The notes beneath the pieces are model-generated. The model was not told the DNA's origin, ran no database searches, and saw only the letters and a program-made list of their open reading frames with translations. This document shows positions 1 to 11,000 of a DNA stretch of 64,000 nucleotides, piece after piece. The position numbers and the translations under genes are program-made. Each line of letters starts with the position of its first letter. The stretch's first letter is position 1. Source of the DNA: Rhyzopertha dominica. Lineage: Eukaryota > Arthropoda > Insecta > Coleoptera > Bostrichidae. The DNA lies in the NCBI GenBank assembly GCA_025024175.1, contig QCXZ01000003.1, forward strand, positions 34,000,257 through 34,064,256, written 5' to 3'.

Positions 1-1009
1 ATGTCGCATTGCTGAAGGATGTTAAATAATTTAAAAAGAAAATTATATAGGCTGCAGTATGGTAAGCTGCTAGGTCAACGGTGCAGACATGTATAATTTA
101 ATCCTTCTGCTATAGCAACATTGTGTCGACTTTGAGATCAACTGGAATACTGCATTTTAATCCACATGTTATACCCTCTTAACAAAGCAATTAAACGAAG
201 CTAGAAAAACAACCGGAAATTATTTCTCAGATGTAAAATTCTGATTGCTATGGACCGAAAGCCTCATTGAAGGAATACGATTTATCGTGTTGAAAACGCC
301 ATTTTACCAGTGCAGACGCCATCAGAAAGAGCTTGTGACAAAGTGAACGATGAATAGTTTATATGGGGTTTATAAAGACTCAGACAATAGAAAGACTCAA
401 ATAAGCAAATAACCTAGGTTGAGAGGTAGTATATAGTTTATTTTATTTATTTCGTGTGTTATACTCTACCTTTTTCATTTGTTCCTTTACAACTTTAAAT
501 GTATTTTGTTATGCTAATACTTGTTACTCATGGCATTTTCTGCATAACCTCGCACGTTCATCAAGCTGAAACAATAGCTCACACTGAATTATCATAACTC
601 CTTGGTTAGGTATACCATGGGTGAACACTTGCAGGAAGTGCTGTACTGTGAACAGCCATGTTCAAAGTAAATTGGAAGGCTAAATCTGTTATGGTGAATC
701 GGAAATAATGCAGTCTCTATATTGTATATTATTATTTCTTTATCCAGTTATTCAATTAATGTTCGTCTGATTATCTTTCAGCATGAATTTGAAATTTATT
801 TGCTGATAAATCTGTCACGTCAAATAAAACATGTAGCTTACACTAAATATATTCTTAACGGGCAAGATACTGTTGAGCCTTTCTATATAGCCCCTACCAT
901 ACATAATTAACAGATCTTTTTGGGTAATGCTTTTTGCAATGCAAATCGAGAAGGATGTTCTGTCTGCCTTCGACCAATAAAATTAATCTGTAGAACAAAG
1001 TAGACCAGT
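1..1009. other. Unassigned AT-rich sequence
   Basis: I recognise no gene here. The longest open frame (722-910, + strand) has low-complexity AT-rich composition and is interrupted in the copy-B counterpart near 24000-24170, so I do not treat it as coding. In copy B, the minus strand reading across 23300-23258 has a pyrimidine-rich tract followed by CAG, which could be a splice acceptor; only its distal part is present at the start of copy A. Confidence 0.4.
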
Positions 1010-1480
1010 GACGGTCGCAAGCAATCAAGGGAGTGGATTGGATGTTAAAACTTCGAACCAAGACAGAGACTTGTTCTAATTACGCAATCAAGACAGCCCA
1101 TTGGAGTCTAGCTGGCACAGGGCGTGTCCTTCCTGCTTTAATTACTAACCGGCAACATTATCTTCATGTCCAGAGCGTGCGCCAAACCGACCCAACAACT
1201 GCCAATTAAAACCATCACGCCCGTTTTACGTAATGAGGCGTACTGTAAGCGGCAAATTCCGACACTGAAATTGATTGCTTTCGGTAATTAACCCGCTTCC
1301 GAATTGCCGGGGCCGTAGCGAGCCAGCGCCGGTCTCGTAATGATTTTAGGACCCATCTGCGTTATAAACGGGCGTAACGACTTCGAGTCGCGGCCAGGGC
1401 CGGATGCAGCGAAATACAAGAGCTAGGCGGCAACTTGAGGGAAATCTTTCATTTGTTGCGTTCAGTTTCCTTGCTACAAC
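1010..1480. other. GC-richer CpG-containing block, unknown
   Basis: This block stands out from the AT-rich surroundings by its GC content and many CpG dinucleotides (for example 1300-1420). Open frames on both strands are short, and they differ between the two copies because of 1-base indels, so coding is not supported. It could be a promoter-proximal or conserved noncoding region, or an unrecognised GC-rich repeat. The copy-B equivalent is about 24270-24740. Confidence 0.35.
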
Positions 1481-1990
1481 GCTAAATTGGGTTTCCTAAA
1501 CGGAATATTTGTAGACGTTTTTTTTTGTCATATCACTAAAAGTATGTAATTTCTTGAAGATTCTTCTGTGGACAATCTATAATCACTGCAGCTCTCATCA
1601 TTCTGAATAAAAATATCTACATCTACCGAAAAAACGTTAAACACAAATATATTAAGCATTAAATATTCAAATAAACTTATTGACTACATTAACCAATACA
1701 CATTTCACATCATTTGTATTACCCTTACACATCATAATCAACATGCATATGGCACAGCAAATAAGAACACTTTTGTGGGTTCCTAATTACATGTTTTCAT
1801 TTTGATAATTACATGATATAATGGGTGCTTTTAAAAGCATCATACAACTTCGATCGGCGATGTCCCTTGACATCAGCTGCCCAGTTTTGCGTCCTATTAC
1901 TGACATTTATATTATTTCATATATTCACGCTTGAACAATGCCATCAAATCACAAAGAAAATGTATAAAAACGAATAACTACTTGTGAATT
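1481..1990. other. Unassigned AT-rich spacer
   Basis: No open frame, RNA gene or repeat motif that I can identify. It is collinear with copy B (about 24740-25255). Confidence 0.4.
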
Positions 1991-1994
1991 TTAC

Positions 1995-2420
1995 GGGACA
2001 CAAAATCGTCAATCTGAGCAAGCCATTCGTCGCATTGCGAACCTACTCTCTGGAGTCTACAGGATGTTAGAGCACCATCCGCGAAGAAGTGTGCGTACTG
2101 AAGAGAATACTGCCGCTGTAAACATTAAAAACTAAAAATTATCGATTCTTCGACGATTAAAGCAATTGGAGCTTAGTTCGTCCACTTCGTGGAAAATTTT
2201 ACGTAAAGGTCTTGGGGTATACCCATATAAAATCAACTTGCGCAGGACATAAACCAACAACGCCATTACTTGCGTTGTCTTTCGCTGATTCGGTTTTGAG
2301 GACACTTGCAATCTGACCAGTTGTTTTATCGAAAATTTATGTTCAGCGACGAAACTAATTTTTGACCCCTGAAAAAGCTTGCCGCTCATGCTAGCGAAAC
2401 GATAGGAAACAACTCCAACC
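1995..2420 (+). pseudogene. Degraded IS630/Tc1-type (DDE_3) transposase fragment
   Basis: Reading the plus strand in shifting frames gives landmarks of the insect transposon family whose proteins have an N-terminal helix-turn-helix and a DDE_3 domain. Around 2050-2110 the residues RRSVRTEENTAA match the linker of that family. Around 2150-2250 there is an HTH-like stretch containing SWKILRKGLGVYPYKI. At 2342-2362 FSDETNF matches the strand carrying the first catalytic Asp and is followed at once by a stop. At least two frameshifts separate these pieces and the remaining catalytic region is absent. The antisense open frame at 2132-2389 is a shadow of this relic. Copy A retains 21 bases (about 2011-2031) that copy B lacks. 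It is a transposon fossil with no expected activity. Confidence 0.72.
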
Positions 2421-2735
2421 GACGACGGCCTTTAGACCGGAATCAGGACAACAGTTGATCACCTAGCCTTAACCAATTCGTCAAATGAAGGTGTGTCGGC
2501 AATTTATGTAGAAAGGTTACAATGAAAGAAGACAAACTGAAATTCAGCAATACTTTATATTTCAACATATCTTCATTCTACACCTTTTTCGTATTTTTTG
2601 AATAAAAAAAGTCGCTAGGTGCTAAATAGGAACTTTATGGTGGTTGACATAGTTCTGTAAATACGCAATCTTTGACAATATCTTCAACGTTTCGAACTTT
2701 GTAAACCCTGAAATTGTTATGCAATTGTAATTTCT
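2420..2735. other. Unassigned sequence, possibly 3' part of the DDE element
   Basis: This stretch follows the transposase relic and may include its noncoding 3' end. I see no terminal inverted repeat or target-site duplication that would fix a boundary. Confidence 0.3.
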
Positions 2736-2736
2736 T

Positions 2737-3020
2737 TGAAGAATCCGCACGTTGTTTTCTATGCACACCCTCTTGACATACCTGTATATTCAATATCTAA
2801 AACGATTGTTGCCATCACCTTTTTCCGTAAAGATTGTCTTGGACCTTTTTGGTCGGAGGGGGGCCCTATGAACTCACTGCATGGATCTCTTTTGGTATAC
2901 GGGTCCCAGTAATAAACCCATCTCAAGACAATACCTAGGCAATAACAGAGATCTTCAACCGTTTATCTTAAAAAAGTTAATTTTTTAACTTGTTAAATAT
3001 TTTCTGCAATGATTGCTTCA
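2737..3020 (-). pseudogene. Mariner-type transposase fragment
   Basis: On the minus strand, WVYYWDP (2901-2920) followed by a basic stretch and KKVMATI (near 2801-2825) reproduces the central part of mariner-family transposases, where a D-E-T-W-V motif precedes a tyrosine- and Asp-rich segment and a K-V-M-A-S/T strand. Here the residues before W are VLR, so the first catalytic Asp is lost. The frame is broken in copy A and longer in copy B (26002-26187). No terminal repeats were found. It is transcribed opposite to the neighbouring DDE relic, so these are two separate insertions. Confidence 0.62.
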
Positions 3021-3925
3021 ACTGGTCAACTAGATATCGGATCATCCTGTAAAAAGTATACGACCTCCACTCGCTCAAAGACTATTGCCTTCTTCTGCTA
3101 AAAAAATATCACACTGCTGTGCCCCAATCAGTTTGACTCAAGTTTCAACACAAACTTCTTCGCTGAACTATTATGAATGCTATGAATCCAAAATGAATCA
3201 ATTTCGATCTCATTGCAAATATAGGTACAAGAGTTTAAAACTAAGTAAACTGGCGGAATCATACACGGATGCATTAAGAAATGATTACCTAAGGAAGAAT
3301 GATAGTTGATTATATGCGTATTTTAATATTCTAGTGCTCCTTAGCTTGAATACCTTCCAGGCAGCCCTAGACAACAATTATAGCGATTTGCAGGAGAAAC
3401 AGTAAACACCCGAATGAATCATTTTACCTTTATTAAAATCAGACCCGAAGAAATGTTAGATAAAAGGTAAACGATTTTTAAGCATTAAAGGAAATTTCGT
3501 CAACAAAATTAAGAGAGTACTAGGTTTTATAGTGGAAAGGAGCTAAGGTAATTACATGCGTGAAAAAAATATTAAGGTAATCGTTACTTTAACTAGGAAT
3601 TTTATTAATGCACAATTACGTCATACAAGATTATAGTAACTTCTAATGGACTTTAATATGTTTTGTTATAAACATTATCCATACTCTTCCTAAATTATAC
3701 ACACGAAGCAGTTTGGATGAACGAAGCATCCTTTGCTGGGTGTTATTCTTCTACACAATACATCATTAAAGATACAGCTTCGCTAAAAAAGAACATTTGC
3801 GAAACTATGGAACATCAAGTCTTTGTATAAATCTATATTATAAATAATTTCGTGTCTATGTAGTAATTTCCACATTAAAATTCCCCTTTTATTTAGGTTA
3901 ATTTAGTTTAAACTAAGTTTCCAAT
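3021..3925. other. Unassigned AT-rich sequence with a 74-codon open frame
   Basis: An open frame at 3085-3309 (+) has no family signature that I recognise. It is intact in copy A but loses its start and is shifted in copy B (about 26340-26560), which argues against a conserved gene. The rest is AT-rich without features. Confidence 0.35.
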
Positions 3926-4295
3926 AGCTTGCGCAGAAAGGGCTAGTCCGGTCCTGGCAGCAGCCCTGAGCATTCCTTTCTCATCTGCACCAGGATCTTT
4001 AAAAGGACGAAGAGTACATAGGCGTTGGACGCAGGCGCTTAAATATACGTCGATAACATAGCTCTGCATGTATTATATTTTTAAATGTGACCGGAATAAC
4101 AACCTTAAGAAAACAATGGTATTCATTTATGCGCAAAATCGGTTTCTGCGAGTTCGGGTTGGAACTGTGCGGCTGCAGGGCTTCTCCGCACCGCAAATTT
4201 CCATTTTAACGGCGTTTTCTCGTTTCATAAAGCTTCACGTGAACTTGGGCAATATGACTGTTGGGATCGGGATCAGATGAATTTACAAGGCAGGA
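3926..4295. other. Well-preserved block, unknown nature
   Basis: This segment and its copy-B partner (about 27175-27543) are almost base-identical, whereas flanking sequence shows frequent small indels. The block is GC-richer and has open frames on both strands (4068-4280 plus, 3999-4196 minus). The plus-strand frame of about 70 codons is identical in both copies. I recognise no protein family. It could be an exon, a conserved noncoding element or an old transposon piece. Confidence 0.35.
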
Positions 4296-6224
4296 GAAAA
4301 AATTTTTAGACACTTAAATGAGATGCTGGAACTCGAATAAGATGAAGTATGCCATTTGAGCTAACTGAAATTGGTGTTTTCTTAGTTACGGCTTGCTTAA
4401 TATTGCGTATTATAATGTGATGTAACCTAGGTATACTGGTACGGCACTACTATCCGGAAGTAGAGCGGTTAAAGAGGAAACACTAGTCTTGCGTGTAGCC
4501 CCCTACTGCTATCGTAAAGGACCGTACCGAAATGCGCATTTGAATTAAACCATTACGCTTATTCAAAAGTCGCAATGCAATTTTGCAAGATAACCACTAC
4601 TTTTGATTAAAGTGTATATATATTATAAGTGTATATTAACCCATCTACCAAAGCGTATTACCTCATAATCTCAAATTGCAACTCTAATCTGTGGTATTAT
4701 ATTATGCGGGTATATTTTTACAAACGAAGCTATTTTTTATGCTTGGCTTGTTTATAACCCTTAAATGAAAAAAAACAAACAAACAAAACTAGGGAACTAA
4801 TGTTCACTTAAATATAGTCAATTCCTCATAGCATACGTTCGCAAATAACTAAACCTTTATGTTTTCCACAAAGAATTCCGATAGAAGTGCAAGACATAAA
4901 GTCGCTTTTCTTCAAATACAATTTACTCTTTTTTTTTCAATGATACTTAGGTTTAATTGCTTTCAGACGATGACGTTTACGTTTGGTTAAGTTACAAAGA
5001 TCCTCGTACGCGACTTCAATTCTTTTTAAAGTGTCAATTAATTGCTATACTTTCAGATTAATTACTATACATAATAATATTAGTCTGATATGAATTATCG
5101 TTATAAGCACAAACAAGTAAAAACTGTCAAGTTGCTATTATATCTAACTACTGTGGCAGATGACTACTCTTTTTATTCTAGATCCTTTTCGGTGTCCTAT
5201 TGTTGTTTTGATTTTCATTGCCAGCAGAACATTAAGAATAAAATCATTGTAGTTGATATAGCCATATATGTAATAACCTCTATAACCGATAATTGTCTAT
5301 CTCTGCAATGCAGTTCGAGCGAAGCGCAGCTCTTAGAGAGAGAAGAATAGGTTTGTTGTCTCTAGCGTTCGGATAAATATATAAAACGCATGCTTAAAAG
5401 TTGCGCGCTACAAACTTAAAACTCGAAAGAACTTATAAGTAATCCACAACCAAAATCAGCAACATTAACAAACAACACGAAAAACACATGGAGACCATTT
5501 GTACATATATTTCGAGGTTAAAAGTTCGACAATAAACAGTTGACAATTACGACATGACGCTGTTGACGCATGCGTATGCATCACCTCTAAGATGATGAGA
5601 GAGAAAGCAACAGAAAAAGCATATACCTAAGTCTTTAAGAGAAAGACGGTCGGCCTCACTTTGTAGCATACGTTGTCGGTATATAGGTTATAATACGTAT
5701 ATGGATATAGTACACGGTGTTCCACTATGGCGTCTTTGAAGATGAAAAGTGGAAATAAATGCAAGATATCTATATTTGTATAAATTCACAATTAATAATT
5801 AAAGGGCTTTGCCGCATATTAATAAAAGCATACTTAATTTAAGGATTGGTCCTTCTAAATATCATCCATTAATTAAAATATATTTACCCGTTTAAAAGTT
5901 GTGAAATAAAAACGTAAGAAGTTACAGCTGCAAGTTGATCAACAATAATAGTTAAGTATTTCCAATCACATTACATCATCTTAAAGAGCCTAGCTAAAAG
6001 TCTACAAAAACTGGGGAGTAGGTATACTGTCTTTCCAATTTAGGGGTTTAAGCAATTTCATATCAAGGCGTGACTATTTTACTATAACTATAAGCTATCC
6101 ACAATGCTTGATAACCGATTGATTTTGAATTCTCCTCCATCCCATTATGAAAAAGGTTGCAGGTTATCACTTTAGCAGACAGCGAAGGGAGATCGAAGAC
6201 TGACCAACAAGTGTGGTAGCTTGT
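4296..6224. other. Unassigned AT-rich sequence
   Basis: No recognisable gene. An 86-codon open frame (5090-5350, +) is disrupted in copy B by small indels and shows no known motif. The stretch 5560-5600 holds a short palindromic GCATGCGTATGCATC-like sequence of unknown meaning. Confidence 0.4.
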
Positions 6225-6232
6225 ATTAACAC

Positions 6233-6243
6233 CAGGGTTGGCA
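6233..6243 (+). repeat. Left terminal inverted repeat of hAT-like element
   Basis: CAGGGTTGGCA, directly inside the target-site duplication at 6225-6232. It pairs with the right end at 8837-8847. Confidence 0.85.
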
Positions 6244-6464
6244 AAAACATGTTTTTTAAATTATATATATTCTTATGAAAATCATTAATACATTCCACAG
6301 TACTGATAATTTCATGCGACTACGGTCGACTTTTATAAAAGCGTTGACAGAAAAGAAATATTTTCATTCAACGATAAGAGATCTCGCATTTGCGCTTTAT
6401 CCATAATACAAGTATGTATTTATTCTGGATAGAGTACTGAAGAAAACTTCGCAGAAAACTCCAA

Positions 6465-8215
6465 TCAGATCTCTATTGTCTTAAGCCAGTCTTTAACACC
6501 TTCATCAACACGATGGATAGACGCAAAACCACCAGACCATGCTGTACGGGGGCATCTGTTGACCATATGTCCAATTGTTTGGAGGGATCTCCACATTCAC
6601 AAGAAGGGTTGATAGATGAATCCCATTTATTAAGAAAAAACTTGCATTTCCCATGACCAGTGCGAAGGCGATTCAGAGTGACCCAATACCTTCTTGGGAG
6701 GTCAGGTCAGGTCAGGTCAGGTCAGGTCAGGTCAGGTCAGGTTCCTGCTACCTCTTCCGTAGGATCGTCTATGGGCTGCTGATTGAATATATCATGTTTC
6801 TTAACTTGCCAAACAGAACACGATGCATCTTAAATGGTATAAGGAGCACGAAGGAAATCTTCTGTCCACAGAGGTTTTCTAGAAGTTAGCCGAGTTGTAG
6901 GTAGCTCTTGCAGATCTAGGGAAATCAGAAACTCATTAGGAGCTGATTGATATTTTTGCCAAGCTTTATATGTAGCAAACTGGCTGCGAATCTCCGGAGG
7001 AGCACTGTTTGAAAGAATCGGAAGCCAAGGTAATGGAGTTGACTTAATTGTTCCAGTGATTAGTCGCATTGCAGTATTTAACTGAGTGTCAATTTTTCCT
7101 GTGTGATGACTGTTTTTCCAAACAGAACAGCAGTACTCAGCAGTGCTATAAAGCAAGGCAGTTGCAGAAGTACGGAGTACATTTGCATTTGCACCCCAAC
7201 TTGTACCAGCAAGCTTATGCAGAATGTTATTTCTAGTCTGTAATTTTTTACTGACGTTTTCTAGATGTTTCTTGTACGTTGGAGACGTATCTAGGGTCAC
7301 TCCAAGGTATTTTGGCGAGAAGTTATGTTTAAGAATTATGTTATTTTACATACCTTGAAGCTGTTTCTTCTTTTGGTGATTGCTGAGATGAAAGCAAGTT
7401 ACTTCTGTCTTCAATGGATTAGGGCACAAGCGCCAGGTTTTAAAATAGCAATTGATGATAATCTCGATGTCACTTGAAAGGTTTTGTTCAAGTACAGAAA
7501 AGTCTTTTCTTTGCAAAGCCAATGCCATGTCGTCTGCATACACAAATTTTCATAATTGAGTTGCTGGAAGGCCACTTATGTAAAGGTTGAAAAGAATAGG
7601 CGACAGAACCGATCCTTGTGGAAGATCATTATTCAAAATCCTGAATTTGCTACTTTTTTTCTCCCAAAAACACTCTGAATTGACGTTGGGATAGCATTCG
7701 CAGTCTTTCCACATTTCAGAGTATTAAATAGTTTGAGGACCAATCCATCATTCCAAACAGTATCGTAGGCCGCCGATAAGTCTATGAACACTACTTCAGT
7801 TTTCAATCGTTTCTGGAAACCAACTTCAGCATATGTTGTTAGAGCCAAGACTTGGTCACGGCAACTTCTGTTCTTCCTAAAACCTGCTTGTTCCTTCGGG
7901 AGTGAGTCTTCAATAATAGGACCTATTCTCTGGTAGAGTAGTTTCTCTAGTAGCTTGTAGCAGACGCTCAGGAGGGCAATGGGTCGGTGACTTCCTGCTT
8001 CATTCGGAGGTTTCCCAGGTTTTAAGACAGCAATCACCTTTGTTTTCTGAAACAAACTTGGAAGAGTACACGTATCTAAAATATTATTATAGAACAATAA
8101 TAACCATTTTAAAGCATTCGGTACAATGTTTTTCAAGAGTTCTGGGTAAATACCATCAAAACCAGCAGCTTTGCGGGTTTTCAGAGCACAAATAGCTTTC
8201 CATGTTTGCATTGTT
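6465..8215 (-). pseudogene. 5'-truncated non-LTR retrotransposon reverse transcriptase (jockey/CR1-like)
   Basis: This is the RT domain and C-terminus of an insect LINE-type ORF2, in several frames. From the truncated start: KAAGFDG near 8150-8175 (RT block 1), PIALLSVCYKLLEKLL and AGFRKNRSC (fingers), VFIDLSAAYD with the first catalytic Asp near 7760-7795, LPQGSVLSP, YADD at 7529-7540 (catalytic pair intact), then KYLGVTLD and a thumb/connection region 6830-7300. The C-terminus near 6530-6620 has a Cys-Cys-His-Cys-like pattern (CECG, TIGH, CP) typical of these ORF2 tails, and the frame stops at 6465. Breaks include an in-frame stop just before YADD, frameshifts near 7340, and a pentamer expansion at 6702-6741. 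The upstream endonuclease domain and ORF1 are missing, as expected for 5' truncation. It sits inside the hAT-like element, so it inserted later. Confidence 0.88.
6702..6741 (+). repeat. (TCAGG)8 pentamer array
   Basis: Eight perfect TCAGG units on the plus strand. Copy B has six (29948-29977). On the minus strand the unit extends the Asp-Leu codons preceding PRRYWVTLNR in the retrotransposon ORF2 tail, so slippage within the coding sequence is the simplest origin. TCAGG is also the telomeric repeat unit known from many beetles. Confidence 0.95.
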
Positions 8216-8836
8216 TTAAACACTTTTTTTACTTAGTTGAAAACATGTTTAAAACGTTTTTAAACATGCACTTTAAGTTTAAAATAGTACAATGCGAGCT
8301 CGATGCAAGAAGTGCAAAAAAGATGTGGTTGCACTAGTAAAAATATTTTATTTCTTGTTTACTGTTTTTTTATAGTCCCAAGTTCTGATAATTATTTGTT
8401 CTTTTGTGATAAAGATATAATTATCTAGTAAGTGTTGAATGAACGTCTTATTTATTGTTTTGCTGTATTTGACCAGAAATACAAATTTTTATGTTATGTT
8501 AAGGTTAATATTTTTATTTGTTTTATTAAAATGTTCGTAATTTACAGCTACAAAAAATGTTAAGTTTATTATTAATTTCTATAACTCGATAAAAAGTCGA
8601 ACAAAATACTGCATGTTTCTTCTTTTTTTAAGTTTGAATAACTCGTGTTACCAACTGGGTCAGGTTTTGAATTCAATTTATTTTTATGCAAATGTGGGAT
8701 GGCATTATGTAGATATGTAATTACTAATAATCTTGTTTATCTATTTGTGGAGGGTAAACGAGCCTAATACTAATAATTAATGAATCACATACAAGAGTCG
8801 TCAAAAAACACTGTTTTAAACATTTTGTTTTAATCA
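8216..8836. other. Right-hand noncoding part of the hAT-like element
   Basis: AT-rich sequence between the retrotransposon 5' junction and the right TIR, with no transposase reading frame. It contains GTTTTAAACA-like repeats. Most of it is missing in copy B. Confidence 0.6.
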
Positions 8837-8847
8837 TGCCAACCCTG
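8837..8847 (-). repeat. Right terminal inverted repeat of hAT-like element
   Basis: Reads TGCCAACCCTG on the plus strand, the complement of the left end, and is followed directly by the second ATTAACAC. It is absent from copy B. Confidence 0.85.
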
Positions 8848-8855
8848 ATTAACAC

Positions 8856-10689
8856 GTTGCTGGGTCAAGCAATGAGTATTTAAAAAAACCCTATAAGATC
8901 TTCATTGTTGATTTATTGCTTGTTTAAGTAGCACAATATAAAGTTTTTTTAGTTGGTTGTGACCTTTTGCAAATTTTGAGTGTACGGTAAAAGTCCTTTT
9001 GGTCATGCTAGTACATCGCGTCATCTCAGTTGTTAAAAAGCTGAAATATGTAATGTATATCTTCATACTATTTACCATCAAATACAAAGCACGAACTTTA
9101 AATAAGAAGCTGGTCAAATTTTCTTTGGGATATCTCCCGAACGTACTGCTATCGGATAACTCATTTCCCGAATTCCAGAAATTAGATAGGTTGGGATATT
9201 CGCACGAGAAAACCGCAATGTAAAACCTTTCACAAACAATTTGAACCACCACAATTTTAAGCGACTAAACAATCCAAAACTCTTAGAAGAAAATCGGTCA
9301 AAACAATTGACATGATTACTGTCCAGAACCTACCAAACTCTCCAAAAAAGAATTACAGCATATTTCAGTGATGGTAAAAAATGTTCCGGTCGAAACTTTT
9401 TGTTATCACTGCGCATTATGATCATGTTTGTAATGCTTGCGTGTATTAAGAGTTGAGTTTGTTCTGAATCGTCCTACGTAAATTTCACTTTATTAATTTG
9501 ATTAACATTTGAACTGAAAGTAGGCAGTACTACCCTAGAAACGTGTTTTAATCTTTAATGTAAACATGGATGCAAATGTATTATGACCTACACTTAATTA
9601 TATTCTTAAAGTATAAATTTATCTAAAGGTTATAGAAGTAACATTTTTGAAGCTTATTTTGCAAGCCTTAACGCCACTTCAATTATTTGGATAGCTTTTC
9701 CTATTAATATGATTAATGGCCTTTGGAATTGTGAGATTTCCAAATACAGTTATTAATAATTTTATGTAGGATAAATAATTAGGTATTCTATTTTATAAGG
9801 GATTGATAATTAATTGTTTGCCACTATTGCCAAATTATTATTACTATAAGATGTTTAACGTTGAGGATGGAGTTACATTTTGGTACACTACCTTCGATTT
9901 CATTAATTGTACTGTATGCGAGTCTTATGGACGTAGTAAGTTTCGATAGGCTGTTCGTAAAACAAATGTGGATGGTGCATAGGAACACTACACGATGACA
10001 ACTAAATGCATTTATATTTTTAAATATAATGTATGCATAAGACATCCTATAAAATTGATATATGATCAGGATTCATTTTAAACCAATTATTATTAAAGCG
10101 ATATTTATTGTGCACGAAAACTTCGAGATAGCTACTGTTACCTAGTTTTACACATGTTACTTGTACATGAAACCGATAAGCTATAATATTCAATATCAAA
10201 ATGTACATTGTGCCACAGAAACAAATTTTTCGTTCAAATCCGTTTAACTCTAACTCAATAATTTATCGAAACCGTTGATAAGCAATTAAATCGTTCGGGA
10301 GTCACATCATTAAACAAACGCTCTCGTGTCTTTCGTGAAGATGGTACTTCTAGTCCCGTTTCGCGCCAGATTAGACCGCAGATCATTGTATGCCTGTTGT
10401 TAACCCCCGCACCAATACCTGCACGAGAATAAATAAGTACTGATCAGAAAGGAAGAGATATGTGGATATTCCCGCAAGCCCGTACTGCAACCAGAGGTAC
10501 GAATGAGCGAACGCCTCGTGCCATTAAACGCCTATATTTCTGCCGGATAAAATAGAAGCTATGTAATCTGAATTTACCACATATTCATAAATAAATAAAC
10601 TTGCATTCTCGTAACGACAGCTTACAGAATACCAGAAAAATTTGATTAAGGATCTATGCACATAGCAAAAGGAAGGCAAAAAACCATTC
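8856..10689. other. Unassigned AT-rich sequence
   Basis: Minus-strand frames of 116 codons (8902-9252) and 73 codons (9824-10045) show no family motif. The first is shortened in copy B by the deletion that removes the hAT right end, so a conserved function is unlikely. The stretch 10250-10560 has a further minus-strand frame (visible in copy B at 32898-33119) without recognisable features. Confidence 0.4.
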
Positions 10690-11000
10690 AGTCTGTAGTA
10701 TGTCTATACGCAGCCGACCAGACAGTGAGCAGACGTTCGAAGGTTAAGATCGAGAGGGCTGTTTCTCTGAGCAACTGACCAGAGGTTAGCTATAACTTGC
10801 GAGGTTACCTCGCAGCATATCGCGACTTATCTCGCCTTTGTTTTCTTGTCAACATAATTTTTGTTGTGAATGCATAAACAAAATATTTATATTGTCCCCT
10901 CGATTGGTTTTTTTCACGAGTGCGGACCGGATTTTTTTGCTTGCGGAATTTAATTTTTACCCGGGCCGTGGTCAGTTGAAATAAAGGTAAATCGTGATTG
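10690..11000. other. Moderately GC-rich block, possibly promoter or LTR-like
   Basis: A less AT-rich segment preserved in copy B (about 33330-33640). Near 10985 the sequence AAAGGTAAATCG resembles a 5' splice site on the plus strand. No start codon with a long frame precedes it. A transcription start region or the edge of an unrecognised retroelement are both possible. Confidence 0.2.

Larger units (their letters stand above)
6225..8855. mobile_element. hAT-like DNA transposon with 8-bp target-site duplication
   Basis: The sequence ATTAACAC occurs at 6225-6232 and again at 8848-8855. Immediately inside lie CAGGGTTGGCA at 6233-6243 and its complement ending in CCAACCCTG at 8847, giving perfect 10-11 bp terminal inverted repeats. 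An 8-bp target-site duplication with TIRs starting CAGGG is the signature of the hAT superfamily. No hAT transposase is visible. The outer parts (6233 to about 6430 and about 8215-8847) look non-autonomous, and the interior is filled by a minus-strand non-LTR retrotransposon. Variants of GTTTTAAACA recur near 8213, 8246, 8259 and 8811 and may be subterminal motifs. Copy B keeps only the left end. Confidence 0.85.

Noticed and set aside
418..445. let-7-like string (TGAGAGGTAGTATATAGTT)
   Set aside because: It shares only part of the let-7 sequence, with internal gaps, and no complementary arm forms a precursor hairpin nearby.
2132..2389. 85-codon minus-strand frame
   Set aside because: The plus strand of the same region carries recognisable transposase motifs, so this frame is a shadow.
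8902..9252. 116-codon minus-strand frame as a gene
   Set aside because: It has no family motif, and in copy B the deletion removes its C-terminal half, so it is not conserved.
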